Assembly: GCA_003241175.1 (NCBI GenBank)
Contig: QFOI01000101.1
Span: 1-9,816 of the forward strand
Reading direction: 5' to 3'
DNA length: 9,816 bases
DNA from: Pseudopedobacter saltans
GTDB lineage: Bacteria > Bacteroidota > Bacteroidia > Chitinophagales > Chitinophagaceae
Shown: positions 1 to 6,725 of the stretch, piece by piece
Numbering within the stretch: the first letter of the stretch is position 1
Layout: each line of letters opens with the position of its first letter
Notes under the pieces: generated by a model
What the model saw: the letters and a program-made list of their open reading frames with translations, nothing else
What the model was told of the DNA's origin: nothing
The model's database searches: none
Position numbers and translations under genes: made by a program

Positions 1-1
1 T

Positions 2-880
2 AGCATTGTTTTGCGTGGCAATAAAAACTTATGGACTCTTTTGCATCTAAGATACCACAAAAATATATTGGCTAAAGATGGTGAAAATGGCGCTAAGAAC
101 AATATGACAGGTCGCAATGCAGATGATATTATTATAGAAGTTCCGCTTGGGACAACTGCTATTGATGAAGAAACAGGAGATGTTGATGTCGAAATATTAG
201 AAGATGGGCAAGAATTCGTATGGTTGCCAGGAGGAAAAGGTGGTTGGGGTAATCAACATTTTGCAACACCAACCAATCAAGCACCAGAATATGCGCAGCC
301 TGGTTTGCCGGGTGTTGAGTCACAAAAAGTATTGGAGCTGAAAATGCTTGCTGACGTAGGTTTGGTGGGTTTTCCTAATGCGGGTAAGTCTACCTTGCTG
401 TCAAGTATTACAGCTGCTAAACCAAAGATTGCCAACTATGCATTTACTACGTTACGGCCACAATTGGGAATGGTTGAGTATCGCGACAGTAAATCATTTT
501 GTATAGCCGATTTGCCAGGAATTATCGAGGGGGCTGCTGAGGGTAAAGGTTTAGGGCATCAGTTTTTGCGACATATTGAGCGTAATTCCGTGCTGTTGTT
601 TTTAATTCCGGCCGACAGTGAAAACCATGGAAAAGAGTTTGAAATTCTTTATGATGAGCTAAGGCGCTATAACCCGGATATGCTACAGAAAACAATGTTG
701 ATTGCTATTAGTAAGTCCGACATGTTAGATGATGAGTTAAAGGCGGAGATAGCCAAGGAGTTACCTAGTCATGTTCCGCATATTTTTATTTCTTCAGTTA
801 CTAACAAGGGGTTGGTTGAGCTAAAAGATCTGCTATGGAAGGCCTTAACCGAAAATGAAGAAATTGTTAATGGTAAATAA
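2..880 (+). CDS. obg: Obg family GTPase (CgtA/ObgE), 5'-truncated by window edge
   Basis: This is the C-terminal ~292 residues of the conserved ribosome-assembly GTPase Obg, which binds the large ribosomal subunit and links GTP/ppGpp status to growth. The reading frame is open to the window edge, and the first visible residues (SIVLRGNKNLWTLLHLRY) belong to the middle of the glycine-rich Obg fold, so roughly 40 N-terminal residues are missing. The TTG at 11 is an internal leucine codon, not the start. Visible G-domain motifs are G1 GFPNAGKST (nt 368-394), the switch-I threonine pair in AFTTLRP, G3 DLPG (509-520), G4 SKSD (710-721) in place of the textbook NKxD, and G5 SSV (791-799). The protein ends soon after the G domain, with no long C-terminal extension, as is usual for Bacteroidota. 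The gene has no close downstream partner: 268 nt separate it from the next gene. Identification is secure. Confidence 0.97.
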   Translation, partial: SIVLRGNKNLWTLLHLRYHKNILAKDGENGAKNNMTGRNADDIIIEVPLGTTAIDEETGDVDVEILEDGQEFVWLPGGKGGWGNQHFATPTNQAPEYAQPGLPGVESQKVLELKMLADVGLVGFPNAGKSTLLSSITAAKPKIANYAFTTLRPQLGMVEYRDSKSFCIADLPGIIEGAAEGKGLGHQFLRHIERNSVLLFLIPADSENHGKEFEILYDELRRYNPDMLQKTMLIAISKSDMLDDELKAEIAKELPSHVPHIFISSVTNKGLVELKDLLWKALTENEEIVNGK

Positions 881-933
881 TTTGAACAAACGTTAGTTTT
901 TGTGTTAAAAATTAGTTAATGATATATTGAATG

Positions 934-950
934 GTTTTACAATGTAAAAC
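934..950. repeat. Perfect 8-bp inverted repeat (GTTTTACA-a-TGTAAAAC)
   Basis: The arms GTTTTACA (934-941) and TGTAAAAC (943-950) are exact reverse complements around one base. As RNA it could form a 7-bp stem with a 3-nt loop, but no T-run follows, so it is not a normal intrinsic terminator. A dimeric regulator site is possible. It lies 54 nt after the obg stop and about 200 nt before the next start. The sequence is seen directly; any function is a guess. Confidence 0.45.
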
Positions 951-1079
951 TCCTCTATATCTTTGTCCTATCGAAATAAGATAAACCTTCCTTTTTCGCA
1001 AGCGAATAAAAATTAAATATTTCTTTATCTCATTAGATGTTGCCATAAAATAATAGTTGTCTTGTCATTGGATGTATGG

Positions 1080-1089
1080 ACTGTACAGT
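1080..1089. repeat. Perfect 10-bp palindrome ACTGTACAGT with a nearby GTACAG copy
   Basis: ACTGTACAGT is self-complementary. Its core GTACAG (1083-1088) recurs at 1109-1114, 26 nt downstream. Both copies lie just upstream of, or between, the candidate promoter elements for the gene at 1149, a place where an operator would make sense. A palindrome this short can also occur by chance. Confidence 0.3.
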
Positions 1090-1095
1090 GCCTAG

Positions 1096-1127
1096 TTGGC
1101 GTATAGTCGTACAGAAAACTATATTTT
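1096..1127 (+). promoter_or_regulatory. Weak candidate promoter for the small secreted protein gene
   Basis: The Bacteroidota primary sigma factor recognises TTTG around -33 and TAnnTTTG around -7. Here TTG (1096-1098) is followed after 21 nt by TATATTTT (1120-1127), which matches all but the last base of the -7 element. Transcription would begin about 10-15 nt upstream of the start codon at 1149, giving a very short leader. The match is imperfect, so this is tentative. Confidence 0.3.
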
Positions 1128-1148
1128 ATTATTAAAAACATTGTTAAG

Positions 1149-1580
1149 ATGAAAAAAAGAATATTAAGCATATTGATGGTTTCCTTAATTGTTGCAAATG
1201 TAAATGCATCAGGTATAGACAATAAAGAAAAAGGTAAAACCAACGAAAAAGTTGAAAACAGTGATGTTGCAAAAGGAGCAACTGTAAAGTTTATCGGAGA
1301 GGCTAAAGACAATGCAATTGTCTTTGATGTAGACTTTGATAACCCAACTGGAAAAAATTTCCTGTTAGAAATTTCCAATAGTCAAGGCGATGATCTTTAT
1401 AGTCAGACTTTTTCGGGAGTCAATTTCCACAAGACTATTATGATCAGAAAAGATTCGGATGCTGCTGGCAAGGTGAAGTTTTCGCTTAAAAATAGAGGAA
1501 ACGATATCTATTCCAAATCGTTCTCCATCGATACAGAAACTCGTGTTTTAAGAAATGTAGTAGTTAAATCGGTTAACTAG
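1149..1580 (+). CDS. Small secreted beta-rich protein, function unknown
   Basis: The 143-residue product has a clear Sec signal peptide: MKKR, a hydrophobic core, and a likely cleavage after Ala20 in NVNA-SG. There is no lipobox cysteine, so the protein should be released into the periplasm or outside rather than lipid-anchored. A charged linker rich in Lys/Glu (about 22-42) precedes a compact beta-rich domain (about 44-143). That domain contains a twofold motif: NSQGDDLYSQTFSG (77-90) and NRGNDIYSKSFSID (115-128). Small exported proteins of this layout are, from memory, common in Sphingobacteriales and Chitinophagales, but I know no assigned function. The gene stands alone: its own weak promoter-like sequence lies before it and a strong terminator follows 40 nt after the stop, so it is probably not part of the downstream susCD operon. 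No enzymatic motif is visible. Confidence 0.82.
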   Translation: MKKRILSILMVSLIVANVNASGIDNKEKGKTNEKVENSDVAKGATVKFIGEAKDNAIVFDVDFDNPTGKNFLLEISNSQGDDLYSQTFSGVNFHKTIMIRKDSDAAGKVKFSLKNRGNDIYSKSFSIDTETRVLRNVVVKSVN

Positions 1581-1620
1581 TTCATTCGAACCTCCTCTGT
1601 TTTAGTCAATTTAAAATTTT

Positions 1621-1645
1621 ACCACCCATTTGGGTGGTTTTTTTT
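1621..1645 (+). terminator. Rho-independent terminator after the small secreted protein gene
   Basis: The stem ACCACCC (1621-1627) pairs with GGGTGGT (1632-1638) around a 4-nt loop, and a run of eight T (1638-1645) follows directly. This is a textbook intrinsic terminator on the + strand. It separates the small-protein gene from the susCD operon. Confidence 0.88.
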
Positions 1646-1680
1646 GTTTATTTTTAATAGTCTTATGAATAACATATATA

Positions 1681-1702
1681 ATTAAAATAAATATATTTTA
1701 AT
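1681..1702. repeat. AT-only 9-bp inverted repeat upstream of susC
   Basis: ATTAAAATA (1681-1689) and TATTTTAAT (1694-1702) are exact reverse complements around the 4-nt spacer AATA. The repeat sits about 30 nt upstream of the candidate -33 element of the susC promoter, a typical activator position. It consists only of A and T in an AT-rich stretch, so a chance origin is quite possible. Confidence 0.35.
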
Positions 1703-1732
1703 GCAACCGATTTAATTAACAATTTGTTTATG

Positions 1733-1764
1733 TTTGCTTAACAAATATCTATTATTAATTTTTG
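1733..1764 (+). promoter_or_regulatory. Candidate Bacteroidota promoter of the susCD operon
   Basis: TTTG (1733-1736) is followed after 20 nt by AATTTTTG (1757-1764), close to the Bacteroidota TTTG / TAnnTTTG pattern with one mismatch in the -7 element. Initiation would fall near 1771, giving a leader of about 33 nt. TATGTTTG (1729-1736) matches the -7 consensus better but has no TTTG at the right distance upstream. The region also holds TTAACAA twice, at 1716-1722 and 1738-1744 (22-nt offset, about two helical turns), and three TTAG units in a row (1766-1777) followed by CTAA. No riboswitch-sized structure is visible in this short leader. Confidence 0.4.
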
Positions 1765-1803
1765 CTTAGTTAGTTAGCTAATCTACAAAATTTACTACAA
1801 TCT

Positions 1804-4800
1804 ATGTCGTTTTATTTACGATCAAAAGCAAGTTGCTACTTGCTGTTGCTTATGGGTTTATTTTTGCTAATCTCAAACCCAAGTAGGTCTCAATCAGGAC
1901 AAAAGAAGGTTATTACTGGTCTCATAAAAGATGAGACAAATACTCCAGTGGCTAATGCTTCAGTAATGTTGTTAGGATCAACCAAAGGGGTAGTAAGTGA
2001 TTCTATTGGTAAATTCACATTAAGTGTTCCAAATGATTTTTCTGATACCATTGTAGTATCACATGTATCTTTTGTTAATTACACATTTCATTACCATGGT
2101 CAAGAGAATATTGATATTGTATTGAAAAAGAAAGAGTCTGATATTGACGCTGTCGTTGTAAGCACAGGATACCAACAATTAAGCAAAAAGTTATTTACAG
2201 GTGCGTCAGCGACAGTAAAAGCTATTGATGCAGAAAGAAACGGTGTTCCTGATGTTTCGAGGATGTTGGAAGGTCAGGTCGCTGGTTTATCTGTTCAAAA
2301 CGTTTCCGGTACATTTGGTGCTGCTCCTAAAATAAGAATCAGGGGTGCAACTTCCTTGTCTGGAGACAACAAGCCTTTATGGGTTGTAGATGGTATCATT
2401 TTGGAAGATGTCGTTAATATATCTAATGAAGCACTTTCTACAGGTGACGCTAATACTTTGATCGGGTCTTCTGTTGCTGGGTTGAATCCTAATGATATAG
2501 AGTCTTTTACTATATTGAAAGATGCGGCGGCTACTGCCATGTATGGTGCAAGAGCCATGAATGGAGTAATTGTTGTTACAACCAAAAAAGGTAAGGATAC
2601 TAAAGGACGAGCAAACATCAATTACGTCGGTAATTTCACAAGCTATTTGAAACCCTCTTATGGTCAATTTGACATTATGAATTCTGCAGATCAAATGTCA
2701 GTAATGATTGAGATGGAAAACAAAGGATTTTTAAGGCCCGCATTATTAGGGGCGCCTCAGAATGGTGGTATATTTTACAAGTTGTACAATAGTATGTACA
2801 ATTATGATTCTACTACGGGAGAATGGGCCTTGAAGAATGACCAAAATCTTGCAAGTCGAAATAGTTTCTTAGAGAGATATGCTCGTGCAAATACTGATTG
2901 GTTTAATGTACTATTTAAAAATTCATTGTTGCAAGAGCATTCGATAAGCCTAACTACTGGTAGCGAAAAATTTCAAAACTATTTCTCTACTAGTTATATG
3001 AATGATAATGGAATGACTCTGGGAGACAATGTAAAGAGGTATACCTTGAACAATAGGTCTACGGTAAAAATTAACAAAAGACTTTCCGTAGAATTTATTG
3101 GGACCGCTTCAGTCAGGGATCAACGTACTCCTGGTACTCTTACTAGACAATCTGATCCTGTATTTGGATCTTATTCAAGAAATTTTGATATAAATCCTTA
3201 TTCCTATTCCTTAAATACTAGCAGATTGATGACCCCCTATGATGAGAATGGGGATTTAGAGTATTTTATCAGAAATTATGCTCCCTTTAATATCATCAAT
3301 GAGTTAAACAATAACTATTTGAAACTTCATATGATGGATATTAAGATACAGGGAGGTATTAAATACAATATCCTACCTGGATTGAATTTTGCGACTGATG
3401 CATCTTTACGTTATGCGCAGACTACAAGAGAACATTACATTAAAGAAGGTTCTAATATGGCCGAAGCATTTAGAGCTTATACGAATACTGCTGTTATTGA
3501 AGGTAATACTAATCTGTACGATGATCCAGATAATACAGATTTACCGGTTGTTATCCTACCTGATGGAGGTTTCTTTAATGTGACAGAAAATAAAATTTTG
3601 AGTTACTACCTGAGAAATAATCTTGATTATACCAAGACTATAAAGCAACATCTATTCAAAATATACCTTGCTAATGAAATTCGTACAGCAGATAGACAAA
3701 ATTATAATTTTGACGGAGTTGGTTATCAATATGAAAATGGGGGATTGGTAAATACTAATTATAGGTACATTAAGAAAGTTTCAGAAGGTGGAGGTGCCTA
3801 TTTCGGTATGAATGAAGGACGTGATCGTTTTATGGCCTATTTATTAAACGCTGCCTATAATTTTGGAAGTAGGTACACGCTAAATGCTACTACACGTTTA
3901 GATGGGTCAAACAAGATGGGTAGGTCTGATCAAGCAAGGTGGTTGCCAACTTGGAATATATCTGGTTCTTGGGATATTGATCAAGAGAATTTTTTCAAAC
4001 CCAGTACTATTTTAAATGCTGTCAGATTGAGAGCTACATATGGTTTGGTTGCAAATACAGGAAATGCGACCAATACTTCTACTGTTTACTATAACCGAAT
4101 TTCGCGTAGACCCTTTGAAAAAGATAAAGAGGCTCAAACATATATTAATAACCTTGAGAACTCGGACTTGACATGGGAAAAGCTCTATGAACTTAATATT
4201 GGTACCAACATAACTATGTTTGACGAAAGGATTAACATAACTATGGATTACTATAAAAGAAAGAGTTTTGATCTCATAACAACTATTCAGACGTCAGGTA
4301 TAGGTGGTGAAGATACCAAGAGAGCTAATAACGGAGATATGACGGCACATGGATTTGAATTTACGTTGGCTGGCAATGTAATAAGACCAAGTAGTCCTAA
4401 TGGTTTTGCATATAGAACACAGCTAAACTTTGCCTTTAATAAAAATAAGATTACAAGGCAACAGGTTAATCCCAATATATGGAATCTTGTAAGGGCTGAG
4501 GGAGGAAACCTTGTCGGGCATTCGCAAGCTGGTTTGTATTCAATAAAATTTGATGGGCTGGATCCCAATAATGGCTCGCCTACATTTATTAATGAGTATG
4601 GTGTTAAGGATAATTATGTTTGGCTACAAAATAATTATACCGATTATCTTAAATACGAAGGTCCTGTAGATCCAACGTTTACTGGTGGATTTTTCAATAA
4701 AGTCGATTACGCAGGGTTTTCCTTTTCAGCATTATTCACCTACGCATTTGGTAATAAAGTAAGGTTACAACCGATTTTTTCGTCAAGCTACAACGACATG

Positions 4801-5211
4801 TATTCGATGAGTAAAATCATGCAGAATAGATGGATCATGCCAGGAGACGAGACTAAAACAAATGTTCCTTCCATTTTAGACAAGTACACTATTGCGAACT
4901 TTAAAAGACTGTCCACTGGAACTAGCACAGACCCTGCGTATGCATACAATGCTTATAATTATTCTGATCAGCGTGTTGCTAAAGGAGATTATGTGAGACT
5001 AAAAACCATTTCGTTATCCTACCTAATGCCTAAGAGAATAGTTGATAGGATGGGATTGACCTCCATGCAATTTGCATTGGTAGCTAACAACATTGCTCTT
5101 TTGTATGCAGATAAAAAATTGCTAGGTCAAGATCCTGAATTCTTTAATAATGGTGGTGTGGCGATGCCTATACCAAAGCAATACACATTTTCACTTAAAG
5201 TTGGACTTTAA
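1804..5211 (+). CDS. SusC/RagA-family TonB-dependent outer-membrane transporter
   Basis: The 1135-residue protein is the outer-membrane barrel of a SusCD uptake complex, which imports large nutrients using energy passed on by TonB-ExbBD. The start at 1804 gives a good signal peptide with cleavage near residue 30 (SRSQSG). A carboxypeptidase-D-like beta domain follows (about 35-108), then a TonB-box-like segment DAVVVSTGYQ (115-124). The plug domain (about 125-265) carries the SusC hallmarks IRIRGATSLSG, PLWVVDGI and YGARAMNGVIVVTTKKGK. The remaining ~870 residues form the 22-strand barrel, ending in YTFSLKVGL, a normal terminal beta-signal. There is no N-terminal STN domain, so signalling through a FecIR-type sigma/anti-sigma pair is unlikely. 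It is the first gene of a four-gene operon, and the susD start lies 10 nt after its stop. The substrate cannot be read from the sequence, so no symbol is assigned beyond the family. Confidence 0.96.
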   Translation: MSFYLRSKASCYLLLLMGLFLLISNPSRSQSGQKKVITGLIKDETNTPVANASVMLLGSTKGVVSDSIGKFTLSVPNDFSDTIVVSHVSFVNYTFHYHGQENIDIVLKKKESDIDAVVVSTGYQQLSKKLFTGASATVKAIDAERNGVPDVSRMLEGQVAGLSVQNVSGTFGAAPKIRIRGATSLSGDNKPLWVVDGIILEDVVNISNEALSTGDANTLIGSSVAGLNPNDIESFTILKDAAATAMYGARAMNGVIVVTTKKGKDTKGRANINYVGNFTSYLKPSYGQFDIMNSADQMSVMIEMENKGFLRPALLGAPQNGGIFYKLYNSMYNYDSTTGEWALKNDQNLASRNSFLERYARANTDWFNVLFKNSLLQEHSISLTTGSEKFQNYFSTSYMNDNGMTLGDNVKRYTLNNRSTVKINKRLSVEFIGTASVRDQRTPGTLTRQSDPVFGSYSRNFDINPYSYSLNTSRLMTPYDENGDLEYFIRNYAPFNIINELNNNYLKLHMMDIKIQGGIKYNILPGLNFATDASLRYAQTTREHYIKEGSNMAEAFRAYTNTAVIEGNTNLYDDPDNTDLPVVILPDGGFFNVTENKILSYYLRNNLDYTKTIKQHLFKIYLANEIRTADRQNYNFDGVGYQYENGGLVNTNYRYIKKVSEGGGAYFGMNEGRDRFMAYLLNAAYNFGSRYTLNATTRLDGSNKMGRSDQARWLPTWNISGSWDIDQENFFKPSTILNAVRLRATYGLVANTGNATNTSTVYYNRISRRPFEKDKEAQTYINNLENSDLTWEKLYELNIGTNITMFDERINITMDYYKRKSFDLITTIQTSGIGGEDTKRANNGDMTAHGFEFTLAGNVIRPSSPNGFAYRTQLNFAFNKNKITRQQVNPNIWNLVRAEGGNLVGHSQAGLYSIKFDGLDPNNGSPTFINEYGVKDNYVWLQNNYTDYLKYEGPVDPTFTGGFFNKVDYAGFSFSALFTYAFGNKVRLQPIFSSSYNDMYSMSKIMQNRWIMPGDETKTNVPSILDKYTIANFKRLSTGTSTDPAYAYNAYNYSDQRVAKGDYVRLKTISLSYLMPKRIVDRMGLTSMQFALVANNIALLYADKKLLGQDPEFFNNGGVAMPIPKQYTFSLKVGL

Positions 5212-5221
5212 TTTATTTAAT

Positions 5222-6703
5222 ATGCGACAATATAAATATATAATACTAATAACTGGATTGATCGTGACAAGTTCATGCTCTAAAATACTAGATAAAGATC
5301 CGGACAATAGGACAGAGATTAATACCATAGAGAAAGTTGCGCAGTTGGTGGGTACCGCTTATCCTACTTACGGGTACATGGGTATGGCGGAGACCGTATC
5401 TGATAATGCATGTGATAAGGGACCTAATGCCACTAATGTTCATAACAATATTCCATTCCCAGAACTGTATGCTTGGGAGGATGTCCAGAGTGATGGAAAT
5501 AATACTCCTGCTCAATACTGGAATGGTGTTTATGAAGGGATTGCTGCAGCTAATCAAGCATTGGAATCCATTGAAGAAAATAACTTAGGTAATGGAGCTA
5601 ATCCTTATAAAGGGGAAGCTCTACTAGCAAGAGCTTATGGACATTTTATGCTTGTAACCTTTTTTGCCAAGGCATATGTGCCTGGTGGCGATAATTCATC
5701 TCCAGGCATTCCTTATGTAACCACACCAGAGACACAAGCGATTAGAACATATACAAGAGGCTCCGTTGATTCAGTATATCAATTGATTGAAAAAGATATC
5801 GAAGATGGTATTCCTCTTTTAACAGGAGGTACATGGGCTGTACCAAAATTCCATTTTACACCGGCAGCAGCACATGCTTTTGCAGCACGCTTCTATTTAT
5901 TCAAGGGTGAATGGCAGAAAGTCATTAATCATGCCAACCAGATTTTTCTTAATGGGGATTTTACAGGCAACATTCGTAATATTTATGCAGAAACACCTCC
6001 ACTATCGGGAGACCAATATACCTCTTGGTGGAATAGTTCGGACAATAAAGCCAATTTATTGATACACGAAACATATTCTGTTTATCAACGAGGGAGTAGT
6101 TATGGATTGAGCCGTTATGGATTTGGGAGTGGAGTGTATTCAAACTACTATATAAAGAGTAACCCTACAGGTGGTACATTCTATTATAAAGGGTTTACTT
6201 ACGCTAAAGAAAGTTATACTCTAAACAAATACTATGAATATTTTTATATTACAAATGCCACTGCAGGTACTGGACTTCCTTATATCATGTTACCGTTATT
6301 GACATCAGATGAAGCTTTGATGAATCGGGCTGAGGCATACGCTAGATTAGGACAGCTCAATAGTGCCATAGCGGACTGTAATCTATTTGCCAGTACAAGA
6401 ATTGCAAACTATTCAAGTACGACTCATGCGGTTACCATCGCTAAGTCAAAAACTTTTTTTGGAGTCACGGATGACACACAAGCTATTTTGAGTACCATCT
6501 TGGATTTTAAAAAACGTGGATTCATGATGGAAGGACTTAGATGGTTTGATATACTTCGTAACCGTTTGACGGTGGATCACTGGTACTTAGATCAGAATAG
6601 TGATACAACCCATACTTATCTTACAGCTGATGATAACAGAAGAATGTTTCAAATACCAAATTCGGCAATTACAATAGGGGGATTGGAACCCAATCCAAGA
6701 TAG
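5222..6703 (+). CDS. SusD/RagB-family nutrient-binding surface lipoprotein
   Basis: This 493-residue protein is the lid that captures ligand above the SusC barrel. I chose the ATG at 5222 because it places a lipoprotein signal at the N-terminus (LIVTSSC, lipidated Cys19). An in-frame ATG at 5150 would overlap susC by 62 nt and bury that signal. The helical SusD fold is visible as TPR-like segments around 131-152 (GEALLARAYGHFMLVTFFAK), 216-241 and 364-389 (EALMNRAEAYARLGQLNSAI). The family C-terminus includes KKRGFMMEGLRWFDILR (430-446) and the final FQIPNSAI...NPR. Length and layout are normal for the family. Family membership is certain; the ligand is unknown. The next gene begins 22 nt downstream, with no terminator between, so co-transcription with the metallohydrolase is expected. 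Confidence 0.95.
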   Translation: MRQYKYIILITGLIVTSSCSKILDKDPDNRTEINTIEKVAQLVGTAYPTYGYMGMAETVSDNACDKGPNATNVHNNIPFPELYAWEDVQSDGNNTPAQYWNGVYEGIAAANQALESIEENNLGNGANPYKGEALLARAYGHFMLVTFFAKAYVPGGDNSSPGIPYVTTPETQAIRTYTRGSVDSVYQLIEKDIEDGIPLLTGGTWAVPKFHFTPAAAHAFAARFYLFKGEWQKVINHANQIFLNGDFTGNIRNIYAETPPLSGDQYTSWWNSSDNKANLLIHETYSVYQRGSSYGLSRYGFGSGVYSNYYIKSNPTGGTFYYKGFTYAKESYTLNKYYEYFYITNATAGTGLPYIMLPLLTSDEALMNRAEAYARLGQLNSAIADCNLFASTRIANYSSTTHAVTIAKSKTFFGVTDDTQAILSTILDFKKRGFMMEGLRWFDILRNRLTVDHWYLDQNSDTTHTYLTADDNRRMFQIPNSAITIGGLEPNPR

Positions 6704-6725
6704 AATAACCATTTAATTTACTTTT

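Larger units (their letters stand above)
881..1148. other. Gene-free spacer between obg and the small secreted protein gene
   Basis: I see no credible gene on either strand here. The spacer is AT-rich and holds a 17-nt hyphenated palindrome (934-950), a 10-nt perfect palindrome (1080-1089) and a weak promoter-like element (1096-1127). No GC-rich hairpin with a T-run follows obg. The only other hairpin, around TTCG-CAAG-CGAA near 995-1006, is too short to call a terminator, so how obg transcription ends is unclear. Confidence 0.6.

Noticed and set aside
11..13. TTG at 11 as the start codon of obg
   Set aside because: The frame continues upstream to the window edge, and the residues before and after it match the interior of the Obg fold, so the gene is simply cut by the window.
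995..1006. TTCG-CAAG-CGAA hairpin as the obg terminator
   Set aside because: The stem is only 4 bp and no T-run follows on the + strand.
1025..1378. Open frame of 117 codons on the - strand
   Set aside because: It overlaps the start of the well-supported secreted-protein gene in antisense, has no family resemblance, and has a low-complexity hydrophobic composition typical of a shadow frame.
2295..2694. Two overlapping antisense open frames inside susC
   Set aside because: They lie opposite the highly conserved SusC plug domain, overlap each other, and carry no recognisable motif.
5150..5221. Upstream in-frame ATG as the susD start
   Set aside because: It would overlap susC by 62 nt and put 24 unrelated residues before a perfect lipoprotein signal that begins at 5222.
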